This document shows, in pieces, positions 58,292 to 64,000 of a stretch of 64,000 nucleotides of DNA. The translations under genes and the position numbers were made by a program. The notes under the pieces are model-generated. The model was given only the letters and a program-made list of their open reading frames with translations, had not been told where the DNA came from and made no database searches. The stretch covers positions 868,001-932,000 of the forward strand of contig NZ_CP079105.1 of assembly GCF_019285775.1 (NCBI RefSeq), given 5' to 3'. How positions within the stretch are numbered: the stretch's first letter is position 1; each line of letters starts with the position of its first letter. The stretch comes from Skermania piniformis. Its GTDB lineage: Bacteria > Actinomycetota > Actinomycetes > Mycobacteriales > Mycobacteriaceae.

Positions 58292-59834
58292 TCTCGTCCA
58301 CCACCGGGCGGGCGCGGTCGGCGTCTGCGGCGATCAAGCCGAGCCGGGTGCGCCGGTCGAGGGCGTCGGATGCGGACAGCGCTCCCTCGTGGGTGAAGGC
58401 GTAGGCGATCTCGGCTCGGGAGATGTCGATGCCGTCGCCGACCGGGGCGAGCGGATCTTCGACGCCGGCGGCGGCGACCTCGGCCGCGATCCCGCCGTAG
58501 CGGGCGACCAGGGAGTGGGGTAGGCCGTCGATGCCGGTGCTCGCCGGGTGACCGGGGGCGCCGAGCAGCGGCAGGTTGCGCGTGACACACGGACCGCCGT
58601 CGAGGTTGTTCGCCCCGACGGCCCGGTCCACCGCGTCCTGGGCCATCTTCCGGTATGTGGTGAGTTTGCCGCCGACCACCGTGATCAGCCCGGTGTCCGA
58701 GGTCAGCACCGCGTGTTTGCGGGAGATATCCGCGGTCGAGCCGCCGGTGTCCAGCAGCGGCCGCAGGCCGGCGAACTGCCCGCGGATGTCCTCGCGGTCG
58801 AGCGCGCCGTGCAGGGCGAGGTTGATCGTGTCGAGCAGGAAGTCGATCTCGGCGTCGGTCGGCTGTGGCTCGTCCGGGATCGGCCCGGGCGCGTCCTCGT
58901 CGGTGATGCCGAGATACACCCGCCCGTCCTGCTGCGGTAGGGCGAAGACGAACCGGCCGAACTCCCCGGGCACCGGCAGCGTCAGCGCGCCGATCGGGTT
59001 GCCGAACGCCGCGCCGTCGAACACCAGGTGGGTACCGCGGCTGGGGCGCAACCGAATGGACGGGTCGACCGTGTCGGCCCACACGCCGGTCGCGTTCACC
59101 ACAGCCCGGGCGGTAACCCGCAGCGATTCGCCGGTCAGTGTGTTGACCAGGGTCGCGCCGGTGCCGTCGGCTTGCTCGGCGCGGACCCGGGTGAGGATCG
59201 TCGCGCCGTGCTCGGCGGCGGTCCGGGCGATCGTGACCACGAGTCGGGCGTCGTCGATCAACTGGCCGTCGTAGGCGATCAGGCTGCCGTCGAGGCCGTC
59301 GGTGCGCAGCCCCGGGACCATCGCGGTGGTCTCCGCGACATCGGCCTGGCGGGAGCGGGGGAGCAGGTTTGCCGGGGTGCGGACCGCGGCGCGCAGGGTG
59401 TCGCCGGCGGCGAAGCCGGTGCGGATCAGCCGTCGCTCCCGGCGGCCGACCTGCGGCAGCAACGGCACCACCTGCGGCATCGGTCGCACCAGGTGCGGCG
59501 CGGTCCGGGTCATCAGGATGCCGCGCTCCACCGCGCTTTCCCGGGCCACCCCGACCCGGCCCGAGGCGAGGTACCGCAGCCCGCCGTGGGCCAGCTTGGA
59601 ACTCCATCGGCTGGTGCCGAACGCCAGGTCCTGGCCCTCCACCAACACCGTACGTAGCCCGCGGGTAGCTGCATCCAGCGCGATCCCGACGCCGGTGACC
59701 CCGCCACCGATCACCAGCAGGTCGAGCTGGGCGCGATCGCCGAGCCGGGCGAGGTCGCGGGCCCGCCGGGCCGCGTTGAGCCGACTCGGCTCCGGCGACA
59801 GGTCACGTCTGTCGTTGCGCACTGGCGCCTCCAT
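58272..59834 (-). CDS. glpD: Glycerol-3-phosphate dehydrogenase (FAD-dependent)
   Basis: Oxidises glycerol-3-phosphate to dihydroxyacetone phosphate and passes electrons to the membrane quinone pool. The 520-residue flavoprotein has LDLLVIGGGVTGVGIALDAATRGL (FAD binding) and the family tags SSKLAHGGLRYL and VNATGVWADTVD; GLITVVGGKLTTYRKMA is near the C-terminus. It is co-directional with the acyl-CoA dehydrogenase gene, 72 bases away. Neither glpF nor glpK is in the window. Confidence 0.92.
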   Translation of the reverse strand: MEAPVRNDRRDLSPEPSRLNAARRARDLARLGDRAQLDLLVIGGGVTGVGIALDAATRGLRTVLVEGQDLAFGTSRWSSKLAHGGLRYLASGRVGVARESAVERGILMTRTAPHLVRPMPQVVPLLPQVGRRERRLIRTGFAAGDTLRAAVRTPANLLPRSRQADVAETTAMVPGLRTDGLDGSLIAYDGQLIDDARLVVTIARTAAEHGATILTRVRAEQADGTGATLVNTLTGESLRVTARAVVNATGVWADTVDPSIRLRPSRGTHLVFDGAAFGNPIGALTLPVPGEFGRFVFALPQQDGRVYLGITDEDAPGPIPDEPQPTDAEIDFLLDTINLALHGALDREDIRGQFAGLRPLLDTGGSTADISRKHAVLTSDTGLITVVGGKLTTYRKMAQDAVDRAVGANNLDGGPCVTRNLPLLGAPGHPASTGIDGLPHSLVARYGGIAAEVAAAGVEDPLAPVGDGIDISRAEIAYAFTHEGALSASDALDRRTRLGLIAADADRARPVVDEIIVVAH

Positions 59835-59906
59835 TGCTCCCGACTATTCTGCCGGCGAGTTGCCGCAGGTTTCCCGTTCCGGGTCAGGACGACGGTACGC
59901 CGGGGC

Positions 59907-61046
59907 TCAGCGGGCCAGGCTGCGGGCGATCACCAGTCGCTGGATCTGGTTGGTGCCCTCGAAGATCTGGGTGATCTTGGCCTCGCGCATGTACCGTTCG
60001 ACCGGGAAGTCCTGGGTGTAGCCGTACCCACCGAACACCTGTACCGCGTCGGTGGTCACCCGCATCGCCGTGTCGGTCGCGGTGAGTTTCGCGACGCTGG
60101 CCTGGCGGGAGTAGGGCCGCCCGGCGTCGCGCCGGCGGGCCGCGTCGAGGTAGGTGGCGCGTGCCGCGTCCACCCCGGCGGCCATGTCCGCCAGGACGAA
60201 GCCGAGGCCCTGATGGTCGATGATCGGCTTGCCGAACGTGGTGCGTTGCTTGGCATATGCCACGGCGTCGGTGAGCGCGCGTTGCGCGATGCCGGTGGCG
60301 ATTGCCGCGATACCGAGCCGGCCCGAGTCGAGTGCGGCGAACGCGATGCCCAGACCCGCGCCCTCGGCGCCGATCCGGCGCTCGGCCGGGACGAACGCAT
60401 CCTCGTAGGTGGCAGTGGTGGTCGGCACCGCACGCAGGCCCATCTTCTCCTCCGGCCGACCGAAACTCAGCCCGGGCGTGTCCGCCGGTACCAGAAAGCA
60501 GGACACCCCCGATCCGGAACCGTCGGTGCGGGCAAACAACGTGTAGAAATCCGCCTTGCCGCCGTTGGTGATCCAGGCTTTGGTGCCGGTCACCCGATAG
60601 CCGTCGTCGGTCGCAACCGCCCGGCAGCTCAGCGCCGCCGCGTCCGAGCCGGCCTGCGGCTCGGACAGGCTGTACGCGCCGATCATGTTGCCGCTCAGCA
60701 TCTCCGGAAGCCAGCGCTGCTGCTGCTCGGCGGCGCCGTAACCGAACAACGGGAAGCAGGACAGACTGTGCACGCTGACCGCCACCGCGACGGCGGCCCA
60801 GCGGGCGGCGAGCTCCTCGAGCACCTGCAGATAGACCTCGTAGGGCTGTGCCCCGCCGCCGAACTCCTCCGGATAGGGCAGGCTGAGCAGGCCGGCTTCG
60901 CCGAGCGCCGCGAATGCCCGGTCCGGGTAGCGTTCCTCCTTCTCGTAGGAGACCACGTCCGGTTCCAGGGTTTTGTCCGCGATATCCCGGGTCAGCGCGA
61001 TCAGATCGCGGGCGTCGTCGGTGGGGAGCAGGCGATCGACAGGCAT
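59907..61046 (-). CDS. Acyl-CoA dehydrogenase
   Basis: A 379-residue FAD enzyme for the first step of beta-oxidation or a related branched-chain pathway. YSLSEPQAGSDAAALSCRA is the FAD/substrate motif, and YTQDFPVERYMREAKITQIFEGTNQIQRLVIAR carries the catalytic Glu in FEGTNQ. The N-terminus (ALTRDIADKTLEPDVVSYEKEERYP) is typical. Chain-length preference cannot be told. It lies 9 bases after eccE in the same orientation, so the two may be co-transcribed by chance of position. Confidence 0.9.
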   Translation of the reverse strand: MPVDRLLPTDDARDLIALTRDIADKTLEPDVVSYEKEERYPDRAFAALGEAGLLSLPYPEEFGGGAQPYEVYLQVLEELAARWAAVAVAVSVHSLSCFPLFGYGAAEQQQRWLPEMLSGNMIGAYSLSEPQAGSDAAALSCRAVATDDGYRVTGTKAWITNGGKADFYTLFARTDGSGSGVSCFLVPADTPGLSFGRPEEKMGLRAVPTTTATYEDAFVPAERRIGAEGAGLGIAFAALDSGRLGIAAIATGIAQRALTDAVAYAKQRTTFGKPIIDHQGLGFVLADMAAGVDAARATYLDAARRRDAGRPYSRQASVAKLTATDTAMRVTTDAVQVFGGYGYTQDFPVERYMREAKITQIFEGTNQIQRLVIARSLAR

Positions 61047-61055
61047 CGATCGAGT

Positions 61056-62717
61056 CTAGGAAGCGTCGACCGGCAGCTCGTGACCGGCGTCCGGCGCGGC
61101 CGCCGGACGGCGCAGGATCGCCGCTTCCCGGGGGGTGGTGACGAGGGCGAGCTCGATCCGGCTCGGCCCGGTCTCCAGCACCACGCGGTGGCTGCTGCCG
61201 TCGGGTTGGCGGATCGTCACGTCCGGCCGGGTGCTCGGCCGGACGGCCGGATCGCTGTCGACCCGGATCACGGTCAGTCCGGCGTGCGGCTCCGGCGACG
61301 GGACCCCGTCGACCACCAGCGCGGTGCGGCCGGTCGTGCGCTGGCCGGCGCTGCCGGCGACGGCGAGTCGATCCGGATTGCCGATCGCGCCGATCAGGTT
61401 CGCCCAGGCGTGCGGCCGGTCGGTCCGGACCAGCACCCGGGCCCCGGTGGCCACTGCGCGGAACACCACCTGCTGGGACAGGCCGACGTCGCCGGCGATC
61501 AGCACGGTACCGACGCCGGCGCCCACCACCCGGGCGGCGACGGCGCGGCCGTCGGCGGCGGCCCCGATCAACTGTCCACATTCGGCCGCCGGTAGGCGCA
61601 GCCGGGCGACGTCGGCGATCGGGTACTCGCCGGTGGGAATGCCGGCCGCCGACCTGGCCGGAGCGATCGGTAGCAGCGACAACAGCGCGTCGCGGTGCCG
61701 CCCGTGCGTCGACACGCTGTGTCGGACGAGCACCCGCGGCGTGGCCGGTAGCCGATCGGTCGCCGGGGCCGCGGCCAGCTGCCATGCGGCACCGACCCGC
61801 ACGGTGTTCTCGGTCCGACCGGGCCGTAACCGCAGCAAGACGGCCGTGCCGGCCGTCGGTGTCGTCCAGAGTGCAGACAGTAGTTCGGAGCTGATCGCGT
61901 CCGGGTGACATGCTCCGCCGCCGATGATCCGGTCGCCGAGCACGGCGTGCCGCCAGCGCCGGCCGATTCCGCGTGGATCGGTACCGGCAGTGATCTGCAG
62001 TACGGCGCCGCGGATCTCGTCGGCGGTGAGCAGCCGGGCGGGGTAACCCCGCTGCGCCAGCAGCCGCACGATCCGGCGGGCGGCGACCGTCACCGCCCGG
62101 GACGCGCCTTCTTTGCCGCCGCCGCGGCGGGCCACCGCGTCCGGACACTGCGCCGGCCGGAACACCACCGCGAGCCGGACGGTCCCGATCGACACCGCCG
62201 GTAGCGGGCCGAGTAGCTCCTCGTAGACCGGGCCGGCCGCCGTTTCCGCTCGGCTGCGCCGGCCGTGCGTGACGATGTTCAGCTCGCTCAAGGCGATGTC
62301 GTGCTGGGTCAGCGCCCGCGCCAACGCGCCGAGCGGAAGTCGTTCGGCCACATCGGAGTCGGCCGGGGGAAGAGCGGTCCGCGTGCCGGGTGGTGCGGTC
62401 AACTCGATTACCGCGACGACCCGGTCGGTATCCCAGTGCAGGCCGACAGCGCCCTCCCCGGAACCGCGAAAATCCACCGTCGGTCCCAGCCGGTAACCAT
62501 TCCGGCACCGGTACCGGGTCATGGTCGTGACCCAGTCGAGCAGCGATCGCCGGCCGACCCGGACCAGCAGCAACAGCGCCGACCCGCCGGCAATCCCGGC
62601 CGCCGGCAGCGGCGCCAGCCCGGCCAGCCGGAGCCCGGCGAGCGTTGCCAGGCCGAATACCTGGGCCGTCAGCAGATCTCGAAGTGCCAGCACCCGATGT
62701 CTCCCCCCGCGAGTCAC
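61056..62717 (-). CDS. eccE: ESX (type VII) secretion component EccE
   Basis: The 553-residue protein has two N-terminal hydrophobic segments (LLTAQVFGLATLAGLRLAGL and the following PLPAAGIAGGSALLLLVRVG) and then a large cytoplasmic domain, the EccE plan. WDTDRVVAVIELTAPPGT and GPVYEELLGPLPAVSIGTVRLAVVFRP are family-like segments. EccE sits at the edge of the ESX membrane complex. GTG at 62717 is used on family length; the in-frame start at 62819 would overlap eccB. It diverges from eccB across about 100 bases. Confidence 0.8.
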   Translation of the reverse strand: MTRGGRHRVLALRDLLTAQVFGLATLAGLRLAGLAPLPAAGIAGGSALLLLVRVGRRSLLDWVTTMTRYRCRNGYRLGPTVDFRGSGEGAVGLHWDTDRVVAVIELTAPPGTRTALPPADSDVAERLPLGALARALTQHDIALSELNIVTHGRRSRAETAAGPVYEELLGPLPAVSIGTVRLAVVFRPAQCPDAVARRGGGKEGASRAVTVAARRIVRLLAQRGYPARLLTADEIRGAVLQITAGTDPRGIGRRWRHAVLGDRIIGGGACHPDAISSELLSALWTTPTAGTAVLLRLRPGRTENTVRVGAAWQLAAAPATDRLPATPRVLVRHSVSTHGRHRDALLSLLPIAPARSAAGIPTGEYPIADVARLRLPAAECGQLIGAAADGRAVAARVVGAGVGTVLIAGDVGLSQQVVFRAVATGARVLVRTDRPHAWANLIGAIGNPDRLAVAGSAGQRTTGRTALVVDGVPSPEPHAGLTVIRVDSDPAVRPSTRPDVTIRQPDGSSHRVVLETGPSRIELALVTTPREAAILRRPAAAPDAGHELPVDAS

Positions 62718-62768
62718 ATCGCCCCACGAGCAGCACCGACCGTGGGTTCGGGTCGAACTGTACTGTGA

Positions 62769-62812
62769 CACCTCGTCGGGGATCGGGGGCACCTCGACGG
62801 GGGATCGGGGGA
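62769..62812. repeat. Imperfect tandem repeat between eccE and eccB
   Basis: ACCTCG-T/A-CGGGGATCGGGGG occurs twice in succession (21-22 base unit), ending at the eccB ribosome-binding site GGGGAGG. It is probably part of the eccB leader. Confidence 0.5.
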
Positions 62813-62817
62813 GGATC

Positions 62818-64000
62818 ATGCCGGCGCAGCCGACGACACGGTCGCAGGTCAGTGGCTATCGATTTCTGGTGCGGCGGATGGAGCATGCGCTGGTCCGGCG
62901 AGACGTCCGGATGCTCAGCGACCCGTTGCGGGCGCAGTCCCGGGCGCTGATCGTGGGGGCGATCTTTGCGGCGCTCGCCCTGGCCGGTTGTGCGGTGCTG
63001 GCGTTGCTGCGTCCGGTGGATCGGGCCGGCGACGCAAAAATACTGGTGCAGAAGGATTCCGGGGCTATGTTCGTGGTGCTCGGGGCCACTGTGCACCCGG
63101 TGCTGAACCTGGCGTCGGCGCGCCTGATCATCGGTGCGGCCGACGATCCGGTGCTGGTCGGTGCCGCCGAAGCGGCGGCTCGGCCGCGGGGGGCGCTGGT
63201 CGGGATTCCGGGGGCGCCGTCGGCGTTGCCGGATCGGCGGGCCGAGCCCGGTCGGGTGTGGACGGTGTGCGATCGCGTCGGTGCCGACGCTGCGGTGACC
63301 ACGTCGGTGCTGGTCGGTGACCTCGAGCGCACCGACACGGCCGCCGACCTGCGGCGGGACCAGGCTTTGCTGTTGCGTGGCCGGGACCGCAGCTACCTGG
63401 TCTACGACGGCAAACGCGCGGCGGTGGACCCCTACAGTGCGCCGGTGGCGACGGCTTTCGGGCTGTCGGCAGCCGATGCCCGGCCGGTCAGCGATGCGTT
63501 GCTGAACGCGATCCCGGAGGTACCGGCGATCGTGCCGCCGCGGATTCCGGGTTCGGGTGGGAGTCCGACGGGTTTCTCGATACCCGGGCAGGTGGTCGGA
63601 TCGGTAGTGCAGGTCGCCCAGGGCGATTCGCGGCAGTACTACGTGGTGTTACGGGACGGGTTACAGCAGGTGGGCGCCGCGACGGCCTACCTGATCCGGT
63701 CGGCCGACTCGAAAGGTTCGGCCGAGGTCGCGACGGTTCCGCCGGATCTGGTGACGCGGGTGCCGGTGTCCACCGCCCTGGACGTGGCCACGTTCCCGGA
63801 GTCGGCGCCCACCGTCCTGTCGGGTGCCGACGACCCGGTGGCCTGCCTGTCTTGGCGACCGCTGGAGCTGCCGACCACCGATTCACTCACCGCGCCCGCT
63901 GCCGAGATACGGGTGCTTACCGGTCGGGAGCTGCCCATCGGTGCGGCCGCCCGCCCGGTCACGTTGGCCCGGGCCGACGGACCGGGCCCGAATGCCGACG
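62818..64000 (+). CDS. eccB: ESX (type VII) secretion component EccB, N-terminal part (cut by window edge)
   Basis: Only the first 394 codons are present; the frame runs open to the end of the window. The protein starts AQPTTRSQVSGYRFLVRRMEHALVRRDVRML, the EccB signature, followed by one membrane segment, ALIVGAIFAALALAGCAVLALL, and a periplasmic domain with GDSRQYYVVLRDGLQQVGAATAYLI repeats. EccB links the inner-membrane ESX complex to the periplasm. With divergent eccE this is an ESX-4 type locus, which in mycobacteria also lies close to rplQ-truA. Confidence 0.93.
   Translation, partial: MPAQPTTRSQVSGYRFLVRRMEHALVRRDVRMLSDPLRAQSRALIVGAIFAALALAGCAVLALLRPVDRAGDAKILVQKDSGAMFVVLGATVHPVLNLASARLIIGAADDPVLVGAAEAAARPRGALVGIPGAPSALPDRRAEPGRVWTVCDRVGADAAVTTSVLVGDLERTDTAADLRRDQALLLRGRDRSYLVYDGKRAAVDPYSAPVATAFGLSAADARPVSDALLNAIPEVPAIVPPRIPGSGGSPTGFSIPGQVVGSVVQVAQGDSRQYYVVLRDGLQQVGAATAYLIRSADSKGSAEVATVPPDLVTRVPVSTALDVATFPESAPTVLSGADDPVACLSWRPLELPTTDSLTAPAAEIRVLTGRELPIGAAARPVTLARADGPGPNAD

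Noticed and set aside
59884-63096. 1070-codon open frame on the minus strand
   Set aside because: Arg/Pro-rich out-of-frame reading across the acyl-CoA dehydrogenase and eccE genes, whose own frames have clear family motifs.

Overview
The window is high-GC DNA from an actinomycete. The gene content (S10, spc and alpha ribosomal blocks followed by ESX-4 genes eccB and eccE, a wax ester synthase, a TetR/CYP138-like pair and a DinB2-type polymerase) points to the mycolic-acid bacteria (Mycobacteriales, perhaps Nocardiaceae). No RNA gene or organism-specific marker was seen, so genus is not assigned.

Layout. 1-2586: a lycopene-cyclase-like gene cut by the window edge, a hotdog-fold (DUF4442) gene and an XRE regulator on the minus strand, then an unrecognised gene (called A here). 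2587-8308: S10 operon rpsJ to rpsQ with its own promoter, a leader of about 300 nt and a terminator-like hairpin. 8309-28965: a 21 kb accessory insertion between rpsQ and rplN. It holds a damaged toxin-antitoxin pair, a frameshifted coiled-coil gene divergent from a type I restriction-modification locus (a methylase-like protein without catalytic motifs, hsdM, hsdS, a small ORF, a DUF1016 gene lacking its nuclease core, hsdR), dinB2, an ArsR/SRPBCC pair with a 30-bp palindromic operator, a vapBC-like pair, glutaminyl-tRNA synthetase, a patch of three decayed genes, and genes for a wax ester synthase, an RluA-type pseudouridine synthase and a HIT hydrolase. 28966-30639: rplN, rplX, rplE, rpsN, with a new promoter and a terminator-like hairpin. 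30660-40624: a second insertion of 10 kb between rpsN and rpsH: coiled-coil protein, APC permease, TetR/CYP138-like pair with three operator-like palindromes, a TerD-AIM24 fusion, a DrrAB-like ABC exporter, a GNAT protein with a GyrA-like N-terminus, and a K+ channel. 40728-46530: rpsH to rplO, secY, adk, map. 46538-48191: a ParA/MinD-like ATPase and dtd on the minus strand. 48223-52997: infA, rpmJ, rpsM, rpsK, rpsD, rpoA, rplQ, truA. 53017-64000: a paralogue of gene A beside a large XRE/NB-ARC/TPR regulator, a carboxylesterase, glpD, an acyl-CoA dehydrogenase, eccE and the start of eccB.

How it fits together. The ribosomal blocks keep conserved order and tight overlaps inside each block, but the long supercluster is cut into separately promoted units. 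Several units begin with similar TTGG-type -35 promoters and structured leaders, which probably lets them stay co-regulated despite the insertions. The first insertion shows marked decay: internal deletions that removed catalytic cores, and frameshifts. The intact hsdMSR genes could still form a working restriction system. The most unusual items are the gene A/B family next to HTH regulators at both ends of the ribosomal region, the methylase-like protein in the hsd locus, the Leu-gate DinB2, the GyrA-like/GNAT fusion, and the hairpin that hides the rpmJ ribosome-binding site.
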